Below are positions 10,005 to 21,131 of a stretch of 64,000 nt of DNA, piece by piece. The notes beneath the pieces were generated by a model. The model worked only from the letters and a program-made list of their open reading frames with translations. It made no database searches and was not told the origin of the DNA. How positions within the stretch are numbered: position 1 is the first letter of the stretch; every line of letters starts with the position of its first letter. The stretch lies in the NCBI GenBank assembly GCA_905221605.1, contig CAJNDS010000452.1:62001-126000 (forward strand). Reading direction: 5' to 3'. The translations under genes and the position numbers were made by a program. The DNA comes from Symbiodinium natans (taxonomy: Eukaryota; Sar; Dinophyceae; Suessiales; Symbiodiniaceae).

Positions 10005-11878
10005 TTCTGCCTGGTCTCGTAGCTGAGCTGGGACTCAAAGTCCTTGAGGAAGTCAGTCTCCGTAAGCCACTCGCCCTGCCAGCGTGTGCCTTGTGATGCT
10101 GGGCAGATACTGGAGCGGTTGGGCTTTGCTGGCAGGACATAGAGCCAGCCCTCTAGGAGGTCCTGCAGAAGCATCAGGTTCTTGAACATGCGCAGCCCAT
10201 GCAGCGAGAGGCTTAGGCCCAGGAACAGGTTTTGGGATTTCATGCACTCGTTCACGCCCGGAACGGAGGGCAGCACGCTCTGCACCAGCCTATACTCCCC
10301 TTAGAACCTTAATAACAATTAATATTGTTCAATATCCTCTTGGGTTTTGTATAAACAAAAATATAAAACTAATTCCCAAGGGGGATATAGCAGCAGCTGG
10401 GCGCGGCCAACCAAGGTCTCGATCGCATCGATCGCCTGAGGGTGCGGCTGCGCCTGCTGCAAGAGCTGCGCCAGCTCCAGCGCCTGCCTTTTTGTTGAGT
10501 GGAGAGTACTCAAAATCAAAAAACTCTTCAATCATGAGTTCTTATTGGGGGGGGAAATGTCAACGCTTTGAGTCCTCACAAGCGCTGACGCCATTATCAA
10601 GGGGCAGCTGTGCATGGTGGAGCGAAACCCCAGAAGTCCACAGAAGCTTTCCTTGACGGAGGGGAGTTTAGGGAGTTGTTAGGCCCCATTCATTCCCCCT
10701 AAACCCTAAACCCTAAACCCTAAACCCTAAACCCTAAACCCTAAACCCTAAACCCTAAACCCTAAACTTAAAAAAGAGCCCTAAACCGCTTCCGAGGTTC
10801 CGAGGCCACCCAAGTCCGGCCCTCGAGTCCCCACTCCGCGGGGGCTTGCTGCACCTGTGCAGCGAAGATGCCATCGAGGTGACCCTCGTGCAGTCCATCC
10901 TTCATCACCTGCATGGCCGACAGGTTTGATGTTTTTTGTCATTCCATGCACATTCTTTTTTTAGAAGGACTTATGGCCCTAATGTAGTGCGAAAATCTGA
11001 ATCTAAGAGCCCTGTTCTCTTAGGAAGCTCTGGCTGATGTGCCCAGGCCTGCATGGCAAGGCGGTACATTGATCCAAAGATCGGCCAGGAGGAAAGCAGC
11101 AGCTCGGGCCAGTGCGAAGAAAGCCGGGTGATCAAGACCTAGTAGCCCAGAAACCATGTTTTAATAAGGGCACCCTCTTTTTGGGTTGGTTACCTTAAAT
11201 GAGGGAACCCAGAACCAGCAAAAAAGGGTAAAGGGTACCACTGGGCTACCAAGAAGACATAGGGATCCATGTGGGAGCAGACGCTCACCGTGTTTGCGAA
11301 GGAGGCCACGCGGGAGGCCACATTCACGGACGATGCAACTCGCATGAGGTTCAAGGCTGTCAGAGTGCCAAGAGGGCAGACTTGTAGCAGCTCATGGCAG
11401 GAACCACAGGTGCACCAACAGTGGGACCTCTACTCCCCTGAGAACCTTAATCAAAAACATATTTTTAATATCCTCTTGGGTTTTATAAAACAAAAATACG
11501 AAATAACTCCCAAGGGGGGATAGAGGAACAAGTCCCATGCAAGTGTCGACATCTCCGCCTGTAGTTCCAACGTCGGGGATTCCGAGGCGACATACTTTCG
11601 AAAGGCCGCGCGCCCTTGCGTCCACGGTAAACCCTCATCGGACAAGCCATAGTTTGCACCAGCACCCTCGCAAGATCTGGGGAAGGCTGTGCTAGAGAAG
11701 TAGGTGTCCCTGCGTACACCTTCATGCGATAGTGGCAAGGAATCAAGGTAGCCTTCTCCCAGGCTCAGCTCTTTCGGAGGGGGTGTGGAATCCCCGCGGC
11801 TTTCGAAGATCAACAACGCAAGGCTGCGGCGCATGGCAAAATCCTGGCCATAGGACCCGAAGCATGACTTGACAAAGG
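10005..11878 (-). CDS. Unidentified six-exon gene with introner-like introns
   Basis: I join these minus-strand exons: 11878-11530, 11427-11250, 11138-11049, 10908-10787, 10487-10395, and 10289 to about 10005. Exon lengths and phases agree at all five junctions, with no stop. Donors are GT, GT, GC, GT, GC, and every acceptor is AG|G. Peptide landmarks in order are GSYGQDFAMRRSLALLIFE, LNLMRVASSVNVASRV, RLAMQ/VMKDGLHEGHLDG, EPRKR/QALELAQLLQQ, IETLVGRAQLL/VQSVLP and GLRMFKNLMLLQDLLEG (slash marks a splice). The protein exceeds 330 residues, is helix-rich, and I do not recognise it. The true first exon lies above 11878, and the 3' end lies below 10005, where a frame with PKARDPKETLQHQLQEF at 9895-9790 may continue it. 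The joins rest on frame and splice sites, not on RNA. Confidence 0.65.
10290..10394 (-). mobile_element. Introner-like intron, TIR family 2
   Basis: This 105-base intron starts GC (GCTGCTATATCCCCC) and ends TATAG. Its ends are imperfect inverted copies: CTATATCCCCCTTGGGAA at the 5' side against GGTTCTAAGGGGAGTATAGG at the 3' side. The middle phrase CAAAACCCAAGAGGATATT is shared with the intron at 11428-11529. The whole intron coincides with the element. Confidence 0.7.
10488..10786 (-). other. Intron containing telomere-type repeats
   Basis: On the coding strand this 299-base intron begins GTTTAGGGCTC at the 5' splice site and soon runs into about ten TTTAGGG units (plus strand 10697-10768 as CCCTAAA). 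It ends in AAAAAG before exon base G. Removing it joins AAG CG to G CAG in frame (K-R-Q). So the donor itself is a GGTTTAGGG word. Confidence 0.6.
10697..10768. repeat. Interstitial telomere repeat, (CCCTAAA)n
   Basis: About ten perfect CCCTAAA units, the Arabidopsis-type telomere repeat also known in dinoflagellates. It sits inside a resolved intron, so it is not a chromosome end. Confidence 0.95.
10909..11048 (-). other. GC-AG intron flanked by a 9-base direct repeat
   Basis: The exon ends with GCCATGCAG, the intron begins GCCTGGG, and the intron again ends GGCCATGCAG before GTGATGAAG. The 9-base copy at each end looks like a target-site duplication that supplied both splice sites. Confidence 0.5.
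11139..11249 (-). mobile_element. Introner-like intron, GTAGCCCAG inverted ends
   Basis: A 111-base GT-AG intron begins GTAGCCCAGTGG and ends TTTCTGGGCTACTAG, so GTAGCCCAG and CTGGGCTAC are inverted copies. Its removal joins VFL to VLITRLSSHWPELLL in frame. No second copy was recognised in the window. Confidence 0.6.
11428..11529 (-). mobile_element. Introner-like intron, TIR family 2
   Basis: A 102-base GT-AG intron in which CCTCTATCCCCCCTTGGGAG faces GGTTCTCAGGGGAGTAGAGG at the other end. It is homologous over most of its length to the intron at 10290-10394 and has the same orientation. Its removal joins GAC TT to G TCC in frame. Confidence 0.7.
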
Positions 11879-11879
11879 C

Positions 11880-13740
11880 TAGAGAGAATGGTCTTGGCAA
11901 TACTTGGCGTAAGGGTCTAGAATTCAAGCCTTTTGGGGGGGGAATGCGACGTCCTCTGTGCACCATGCATTGTCGGTTGGAAGCTGCTTTCGGGGCCCGA
12001 AACTACTCACACTCTATTTAAACCCTGCCTTCGTGTATCCCTCTGATGGCTAACTGGCTAGAAGCTCTGGCCTTGAGATCGGGTTTGGAGGGAAGGTCGC
12101 ATTCCTGGGAGAAAAAAAAAGCCACTCCTCCTAATTCCAGAACTTGAACACCACAGCTTCAAAGGTCCAAATCCCTTCAGGCTCTTTTTCTGCAAGATTC
12201 TGAGTAGCCCTTCCTAAAACCCCAAAGCCGTCATTCATCGCTGGGGGCGCTGCAGCTAGCGAACTGTTGAGAAGAACTTTCATCACTCAAGCTCGCGCAA
12301 GGCAGGCAAAATAACAAGGACCTGGTTTAGGACTTAAAGTTTCGGGGCTGGGGCTCTAGACCCAGTTGTTGCGCGCGATGTACCAAGAACACCTGCTTTT
12401 TTGACCGCGGGCAGATCACGCCTGTAAGGCTCATCCATTCTGGGCCTTTTTCGAAAGGAACCACGACCCCATGTTCCTAGCTCTTGGTGGGGAGTGGGGC
12501 TTCCTCACTCCCGATTGACAACAGAATTGCCCCTGCGTGAAACGCTCACGATCACGTGTAGAGTCTCTGCAGGGATTCATCTGCTTTGCTGCTCTCGGTG
12601 CGCGCAGCCTCTCCTGAAGCTGAGGGGGGTTGGTGGGGGTGGGCGCGTGAGATTGTCAAGGCTCGGGTTTGGGGTTTGGCAGGGGACCCCGCCGTTTTGG
12701 CCAAGCTCATCTCAAGCTGGAGCAAAGTTGGAGTCGCCATTGGCTTTGGCTTGCCATTTTGACACCTTTCACTCCTGGCTCCTCTGGCTCTCATGGTGTT
12801 TTTGTAGAATTTGGCCAACCCCTACAGTATGCCTTAGGTGCTGCACTGGAGGTACTTAGGGAGGTGGTGCGGGGGCCGGGTCACCATCCAAAGCCAGCGC
12901 CGCTGTTTTTTAAACCTTGAACTTCCCAAATCACAAAAAAAACATGCAGCAGCACTAATACCTGTGCTAAGTATCGTAGGTCCGCCATGCAGATCCAGCG
13001 CTTCCCGTCGTCGGGGCGCAGGGCAGCCCGTGAGGCTGCACGGATCACGGCGTTCCTTGTGGTTTGATTAGGGCTAAGAATTTGAGAGGCCACTAACCTC
13101 CTCTCTCATCGGGGGGGGGGCGGAAGTGCTTCTAGAACGAGCAGGCGTAAGCAAACGGTGGCAGCAACATACAAACCTTCGCCTCAAACAAAAAATCGGA
13201 ACCTTGGTTACGGGAAAGTCGTTGTACGATTCATGTTGCACTCAAGAAAGCGATGCTCCCGTTGGAAAATGCTGAATGCAAACATTTCGGTCGGCGACCG
13301 CACCCTGCGACTCAAAAGCACGGGATGAGGAGATGAAGCACGAAAAGGGCAACCCTGGCAATCTGGTGATCTCTGTGTCCAAAGCAATGGCAAAACTTGC
13401 GAACATCTCTATGAGCACTCGGATGAACATTCAAAGGACGATGGATGAAAGAAAGGGGTGATATCTCTATGAAACTCCATGAGAACCCGCTCTGATGGAA
13501 AGGATGACGGGGGGATGGCCCCCTTGATGGCGCGGTGCTGGATGTCTCCTCCGGCAAACTTCTCGAACTCCGAGGCCAGCGCCTGAGGGTAGAGCGCGTT
13601 AAGCAACTCGCACATATGTCCCCGCAAGACTGAGAGAACACTAACTTACCTCTCTCACACACAAGAGACAATTGTTAAAATAAAAAGGCGGGGAAAAGGC
13701 CTTCAAACCTAGAGCAGGAGACTCCCCGAGATGCTCCCCT
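11880..13740. other. No resolved gene; upstream flank of the introner gene
   Basis: The gene at 10.0-11.9 kb must have earlier exons here or further up, but I could not place them. Frames with mixed quality occur on both strands (plus 13276-13461; minus 13312-13671). A G run lies at 13111-13120. No motif is recognised. Confidence 0.35.
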
Positions 13741-13748
13741 ATTCCCTT

Positions 13749-13805
13749 CCTCCCTCTCTCTCTCTTTCCCTCTCTCTCTCTCTCTCGCTCTCTCTCTCTC
13801 TCTCC
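13749..13805. repeat. (C/T)n tract
   Basis: Near-continuous CT dinucleotides with a few TCC interruptions, on the plus strand. Confidence 0.9.
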
Positions 13806-14240
13806 TGCACGCATAGCCCCCCCCGAAAGGAAGGCCGCCCCGAGGGGCGCGTGATGTCCAAGGGTCAGTCTGTTCGGAAGGCCCGCGGTCTTCGCGGTCC
13901 GAAAATGACTTACAGGAATGTGGTGCCCCTCCGTTAGTTAACACCCGATCAGCGAAGGTCCGAAATCCTCGAATCCACTCCCCCTAATCTTATGGTTGAG
14001 GTTTCCCACTCTGTACTTCCTGCGTTGTCTATTGTACTTGCCTGGCCTGGGGTGGTGGTTTTCCTCGCTATGTACGAAATGAGTACAGGACATAGTGCTA
14101 GCACATGCACAACACTATTGAGGTCCCCCACTCTGTGCTCCCCCGCATGGCCGGCATTGCTACCTGTGCCTAGTCGCTGCTCGCCCCTTCATGTGTTCTT
14201 CTTCTTCTCGAGTCGTAATCTTGTAGTGGGGGATCGCGGC

Positions 14241-14325
14241 TCTCTCTCGCTCTCTCCCTCTCTCTCTCTCTCTGTCTCTCTCCGTCTCTCTTCTCTCTCT
14301 CTTCTTTCTCTCCCTTTTTCTTTTT
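14241..14325. repeat. (C/T)n tract
   Basis: Second CT-rich tract, with GTCTC and TTC interruptions. The intervening 13806-14240 bases hold no recognised gene. Confidence 0.85.
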
Positions 14326-14760
14326 GTCCTCCCAGAGAATTCTCCTCCCTGGCCTGGAAGTCCACGTCCGGAGCCCGAGGGGCCTCTCAAAGAGACTTGC
14401 TTTGTCTAGGACTTCCATCTCCGGATGTAGATGTTGAATTTCAGGGATTTGTTCGGAAAAGGTGTTTTGGGGGCACTTCGGATCTGAGTGGGCCTCCTTC
14501 GAGATCTAGGATTCCGTTTACGGCCTCAGGTGATTTTTTGGAGCTCCCAATCCGTGCGTGGGCTTATCTAAGAACCCAAGTTTGCCGGAGCGCCACACCC
14601 TCCGGAAGCAAATCTTCACCAAGTCCCCTTAAAAAAACAAAAGCAAACTCTCAAAACTCCCAAAAGCACGCCGCCATGCTCGGCCAAAGGCGCCTGCTTG
14701 GGCAAGCTGGACTCCCAGAGTTTGGCTCCTGGCAGGGCTAATGGATCTTTTCCCCTTAAA

Positions 14761-14917
14761 AGCCCCCACCCCCCCGCCACCCCCCACCCCCCACCCCCCC
14801 CCTATGCCGCGCCCACCCCCCTCCACCCCCACCCCCCCCTCCACCCCCCCCTCCACCCCCCCCTCCACCCCCCCCCAACCCCCTCCCCCACCCCCCCCCC
14901 CCCCCCCCCCCCCCCAC
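14761..14917. repeat. C-rich (CCACCCCC)n tract ending in poly-C
   Basis: About 157 bases of almost pure C with regular A or T breaks, ending in about 27 uninterrupted C. The G-rich complement could form quadruplex structures and the C strand i-motifs. Frames through it give proline-rich peptides with no evidence of being genes. Confidence 0.95.
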
Positions 14918-16345
14918 TATTGCGAAATGAGACGTGCGCTTCCGAAGCCAAGGACCAGGCTGGTCGCCCGGTCTGGCTGCGGGAACCTCAGCGGCTCAGC
15001 AAGCTAGCAGTTGCTACAACAAAGCTCTCTCTGCGCTAGAATGGAATTGGTGTGGGATCCGGTGACGACCGGGCTCTCAATTTAAATCGGAAATAGCACA
15101 ATAGGTCGTCGAGACATTGATTTGCTGTTTTCGTTTGTGATTTTTAAAGATCACTTGTAGCTTGAAACACTACACGCAACTAATTAGGTACTCATGTCCT
15201 CTATGTTCTTTACACTTTCCACTGTTGTTGGGCCCGTGCCTTTTCCACTTTGCACGTTTTTCTTGTCGCTTCGATCCTGTTCGCTTCCTACTCCTTTGGG
15301 GGCTTTTGCGACCTGCCACGTTCCACTTTCCACTTCGTGGAGCCTATAAAGTGCTTCAAGTCTGCGGTATCTGCCGTGCATTGCTTATGTATCGACAACC
15401 TACGCGGACCTACGCGCCCATAGTACATAGGGCCTACGCAGACAATATGTCACTGGAAAAAACAACGCTGCTCGTGTCGTCACACCAATCTTGGCAGCCA
15501 TGCAGCTCAACCATGAATCGGAAACGGCGGAAGAAGGCCGAATCAATAGCATCTTTGGCGTTCGTGGTCAAGATGCATAGGCCTTCCGAGCAGTCTCCCG
15601 AGGAGTGGTAGCATGTCAGCAACTCTATTTCCACAGTGATGCAATGATGTCGCATGGATGGTGTCGGCACATGGCCAAGCTCGATTGATGACTACGATGT
15701 ACAACAGCAAGTGTTCACGACGTGCTCTCGCCTGGGTAGTGCTCGAGCCAGTAGAGCCTGAGGAACAAAGTTGCATTACAAACGAATCGGCTCTCCAATT
15801 GGACTGAGTACAGTAGGGGCTTCGGCATGTACATTTATGTTCAATGAGTTTTTCCAATCAAGCTCTGACAGTATTCGTCCAGAGATCAACGTCGACCGTA
15901 TTGATGCGCCAACCGATGCTCACACTTCGCAGAATTCATGACCTCGAGCTGAAAACCAGAAGTCCTTTTCACCTTCCGTTCCTTGCTTTGAGGGTTGAGA
16001 AGAGACCCCCGACTCCATGCTATGTTTTCACACTAGAAATTAGAAAGACTAGGGGTACACCACCAATTATTGGTAATGGCAGTCCTGCTGCATGACTTAG
16101 ATTCCCGGCTTAGCGCCCGCGGCGGGCCCTTTCTATCTGGCCAGTTGGCCACCTTTAATGCGGAATCCGCAAACGATACTCTACACACAGCTACGAGAAG
16201 CTCAACAAGATGTTACACGATTCTGCAAGCCTGTAAAAGGCGCCGGTTCTCTACCCGAGTCCCGCTGTTTCAGGAGGCCCTTGGCCACCCATATCTCTCG
16301 GTAAACAACGTGTTAGATCCAGGGTTAGATCCAGGTTAAAAATTT
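14918..16345. other. No gene recognised
   Basis: A plus frame at 15162-15611 (149 codons, FARFSCRFDPVRFLLLWG) and a minus frame at 15543-15857 overlap. Neither has recognisable motifs nor clear splice ends. Confidence 0.35.
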
Positions 16346-16950
16346 GTTTTGGCAGGGTCTGAAAGCCGTGCAGGCTAGCAACCCGCACTGGTTTAAGAGC
16401 TTGTTGTGGAAAGGCATTGGAAGCTGTGCGGGCTGGCAACCCGCACTTGTTTAAAAGCTTGTTGTGGAAAGGGTCTGAAAGCTGTGTGGGCTAGCAAAGT
16501 GGTTTGGAAGCTGTCCGGGCTGGCAACCCGCACTTGTTCAAGAGCTTGTTGTGGAAAGGCTTTGGAAGCTGTGCGGGCTTTGGTTAAGAGCTTGTTGTGG
16601 AAAGGCTTTGGAAGCTGTGCGCACTTGTTTAAGGGCTTGTTGTGGAAAGGGTTTGGAAAGGTTTGGAAGCTGTGCGGGGCGAACTCGTTTAAGAGCTTGT
16701 TGTGGAAAGGGTTTGGAAGCTGTGCGGGCTAGCAACCTAGCAACCCGCACTTGTTTAAGAACTTGTTGTGGAAAGGGTTTGAGCTTGTTGGGGAAAGGGT
16801 GTGGAAGCTGTGCGAGCTAGCAGCTAGCAACCAGCACTTGTTTCAGAGCTTGTTGTGGAAAGGCTTTGGAAGCTGTGCGGGCTGGCAACCTTTGGAAGCT
16901 GCGCGGGCTAGCAACCCGCACTTGTTTTGAGAGCTTGCTGTTGAAAGAGG
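16346..16950. repeat. Tandem array, about 58-base unit
   Basis: About eleven degenerate units are built from GGAAGCTGTGCGGGCTAGCA, ACCCGCACTTGTTTAAGAGC and TTGTTGTGGAAAGGGTTTG. The period is 58 at its most regular (16399 to 16457), with shortened units from 16560 onward. Unrelated to the GCTCATGATGC arrays. Confidence 0.85.
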
Positions 16951-17595
16951 CGCGCGGTCTGGAAAGGGGCGCGCTGGTGTCGACAAACGAGTGCTGCCCA
17001 AGAGCTTTGGCTTACTTGGCTCGGGCCTTCAACCAATCTCCGAGGAACCGGCTTTCGATTTCAATGTGTTCGGGGGGCAGCAGCTTGTTCTTCTGTTGAA
17101 TCCGGCTGCGCTCTGTCGCTCTCTCTGTCTCTCTCTCTCTCTCCCTCTCTCCTTCTTGCGGCCACAGATCAAGAGACCAGAGTCGAGGTTGGCATGCTTG
17201 TCCTGTGAAGGTTTTGGGGCGTTCCCTGTGCCACATCCCGAACCCTGACGTGCTTTCAACGGACCCACGGCTTTCGACTTCCCGCCTTTCGTGACAACTC
17301 GGACTAGACAGCAGTGCAAGCCGAAGTTCTCAATATCTGCAGAGTCCAAAGGGTGTGAGGTCTTCGTCTTTTGATGGCTTGAGTAGAGTCATGGGACGTC
17401 AGAGTTCTAAGGGTTTGGGGGATTTGGGTATTGTCCACCGTACGAACTCACTTGTTTATTAAGAGTCGGGGTTTTGCTGGAGAGGCTTTCCGTGCAAGAC
17501 AGTTCTGCAACCTTCAACCTGGCTGTCCAACAACCACTTGATCGGCCCACAAGCGTGCAGGCTAGTGCTACTTCAATAGTTGGCCAAGCCACGAC
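16951..17595. other. Likely 3' part of the second AAA module; exons not resolved
   Basis: Exons after 17596 should encode the sensor region of the AAA domain. A minus frame at 17356-17300 begins after a TCTGCAG and reads DIENFGLHCCLVRVVTKGG, where IENF fits the expected IE-F motif, but the match then decays. A CT tract lies at 17108-17152. Confidence 0.3.
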
Positions 17596-18859
17596 ACTGC
17601 TGGAGGCGTCAGCATTCCGACGGCCGAAAAGGCCCTCTGCCTTGCGAGAAAGACCGCAACAGTTGTGAGCTAGGCTTTGGGCTGCATGATGCTGCATGGT
17701 TGAATTTCATGTAGCTTGAAGGCTCGCTTCAAATCCATCACTGTATAGGCAAGGCTCGACCATGGCACAACACTGATACAGCTTTGAGGGGCTTGCGTGA
17801 CCTGTCATGCTGGAATGGGCTCCAGTGTTGACACGACGGATGACCGGGCCGATGCCCGAAGGTTCCAGACCTTTTGCCCGGCAACTGTGGTTCTTGGTGC
17901 TCACTTGTTGAGATTTTCCATGCTGACTCAAAGGCACGAGCTGCCGGGGAAAACCACAGAAGTGAAGTTTACTGAGTTCTTGGTATTCACTGCTTCTCCA
18001 CTTGCGAGAGTACCAAAAACAAAGCCCTGCACATCTAAAGAACTCAAGAGGAGCCTCATCAAAGACGAGGATTGCCTCCATCGCCCGCGCCTGTGCTGCT
18101 TCTCTTTTGACTTCGCTGCAGCCGACTGCCGTCCCACACTGCAGTTGGATCTTGTATATACATGCCTCAGACTTATTACTGGAGGGCTTCCTCTGGACCA
18201 GTACTGAATCCCAAGCTGCTTCGGCAAACACCTTCTCGATGTTCTTCCCTGTCTCTCCAACGTACTTGTCCACCTGCAGTTGGGCTCAGCCTCAGACTGT
18301 GCCTTCGAGTCGCCTTATTCTCAAACTCTCACGCCTTGGGCCTTTCTTTTCGGTCTGGGGGTGGAAGGGTTCACTGCAAGACCAAGACCAATCAATATGG
18401 GGGTTTACGTAATATACACTCCCAATAGTATGATCCCCTTATTGAAAAGAAGGACCCCCAACATGGTACCCCTGATATCGTAAACCCCCATATACGCATC
18501 TTGCACCAAGCCACGACATTCGCAGCATTGACGACCTTCAGCGCACGGCCGACCTCGATCCGATCATGAAGCAAACAACAACCGTGGCACTGGCAGCGCT
18601 GGGCAAAAAACAGATCCGAGATACGAGACCCTATACTGTCCCAGAAAGTACGTTGCAGCAAAGCTGCTCTGATAGGATAGCCGGGCAGCTAGAGCCAGGA
18701 CAAGCAGATGTGGCTATCAAAGCAAAATGCCCCTGAGACACTTTGACAGCAGCCCAATCTTCATCCGGGAGCATGAAGGTTTAAAGGTCCCACCTCGAAA
18801 CCGATGGCCTGTGCGGCCAGGGACTTTCCAGTGCCAGGTGGCCCGTAGAAGAGCCTCGG
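17596..18859 (-). CDS. AAA+ ATPase module, D2 type (five exons resolved)
   Basis: I join exons 18859-18794 (PR, then LFYGPPGTGKSLAAQAIGFE, the Walker A), 18553-18515 (VGRALKVVNAANV), 18273-18217 (VDKYVGETGKNIEKVFAEA), 18090-18055 (ARAMEAILVFDE, the Walker B) and 17640-17596 (AEGLFGRRNADASSS). All junctions are phase 0. Donors are GT, GT, GC, GC and all acceptors are AG|G. The GPPGTGKS, KYVGETGKNIE and ILVFDEAEGLFG motifs fit an AAA ATPase of the tandem-AAA type known in protists. An upstream exon may be 18972-18927 (SSIPKTTLENLLKG). Such ATPases remodel protein complexes; the substrate is unknown. This may be the second domain of the protein whose first domain lies at 24.2-30.7 kb. The 3' end is unresolved. 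Confidence 0.75.
18399..18489. mobile_element. MITE-like element, GGGGGTTTACG ends
   Basis: A 91-base element begins GGGGGTTTACG and ends CGTAAACCCCC, flanked on both sides by ATAT (possible 4-base target duplication). It sits inside the resolved AAA intron 18514-18274. Confidence 0.75.
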
Positions 18860-18972
18860 CTGCAAGATTCTTCGGAGGCTTGATGTGAGCAGGTTCAGAA
18901 CTTAATTCTGAGGCTTCGTGCCCTTCAACAGGTTTTCAAGTGTTGTCTTGGGAATTGACGAATCAAGCTTTT

Positions 18973-20093
<1,121 letters not shown>

Positions 20094-20254
20094 GAACAAG
20101 AACTACGAAAGCCATTTTGGCTAGGAGCGGCACTTGCGTCAATCACACTTCGTCCGAGAAAAGGAGATTTCTAATTACTCCTATAGTCACAGCAAGGCAG
20201 ACAAAATCGTGCAGTCTGGCTTTGGTACAAGATTTCGACCACCTGCGAGACAAG

Positions 20255-20285
20255 GATGACTATCTTATACTATAAGATAGTCATC
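20255..20285. other. Perfect 31-base palindrome
   Basis: The two 15-base arms GATGACTATCTTATA and TATAAGATAGTCATC are exact reverse complements around a single C. The homology extends a few more bases with one extra G. It can form a stable cruciform or hairpin. Confidence 0.85.
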
Positions 20286-20359
20286 TTGCAATAATAGTCC
20301 CAGCCAGAATGAATGCATGCGCTCTACTGATTCGAGACAAAGAATTTGTCATCTTGCAC

Positions 20360-21115
20360 CAAGCCGAGCACGGTAGCCTTGAAAGTTTTTTGAACTCTTC
20401 ATCAAGAACGGTCCAATCTGTACAATGACCGTTCTGACAGTGAATGAGCACGGGCACTTTTCTTGTGGGTGCGGACTGAGTGGTCCTCCCATCGGTGAAG
20501 AGCACAGGCACTGCCTGGCTCAACTTCTGAAAAGTGACTTGCTCATGCAAGTGTTCCAGCTGGGTAGAAGCCTGATACATCAATTACTAATGACGGTCCA
20601 ATCTGGACAATGACCGTTCTGACAGTGAATGAGCAGGGGCACTTTTCCTGTGCGTAGCGTCCCTCCCATCCCATCAGCATGGGCCGTGACATAGCCTCAT
20701 TTGCGTCTACGGCCCGGCAAAACTTCTGAAAGGTGATTTGCTCGTGTATGTGAGCAATGAACACCCAGCTACATTTGCGTCTACGGCCCTGTTCAACTTC
20801 TGAAAGCTCGTGCAGGTGTTCCACCTATAGTAGAAACTCCTGCCGGTTTCAGTGTGCGAGCCTCTAGACTGACCGTTCCGACGGTGACCATTTTGAGCAG
20901 CAATGAACACCCAGCTACATTTGCGTCTACGGCCCTGTTCAACTTCTGAAAGCTCGTGCAGGTGTTCCACCTATAGTAGAAACTCCTGCCGGTTTTCAGT
21001 ATGCGAGCCTCTAGACTGACCGTTCCGACGGTGACCGTTTTGAGCAGCAATGAACACACAGCTACATATGCGTCTACGGCCCGGCTCAAGTTCTGAAAAG
21101 TGATTGCTCGAACGC
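20360..21115. repeat. Degenerate tandem repeat, about 145-base unit
   Basis: Copies of CAGCTACATTTGCGTCTACG recur at 20767, 20912 and 21059 (spacing 145 and 147), with older copies upstream. Each unit also carries CTTCTGAAAGCTCGTGCAGG and GACCGTTCCGACGGTGACC. The minus strand stays open over several units (EHLHELSEVEQGRRRKCSW), but I find no family. It lies just 3' of the FAM151-like gene. Confidence 0.8.
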
Positions 21116-21131
21116 TGATCATTCTGAGCTG

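Noticed and set aside
14629-15039. Proline-rich ORFs over the C tract
   Set aside because: Generated by the CCACCCCC repeat, with no support outside it.
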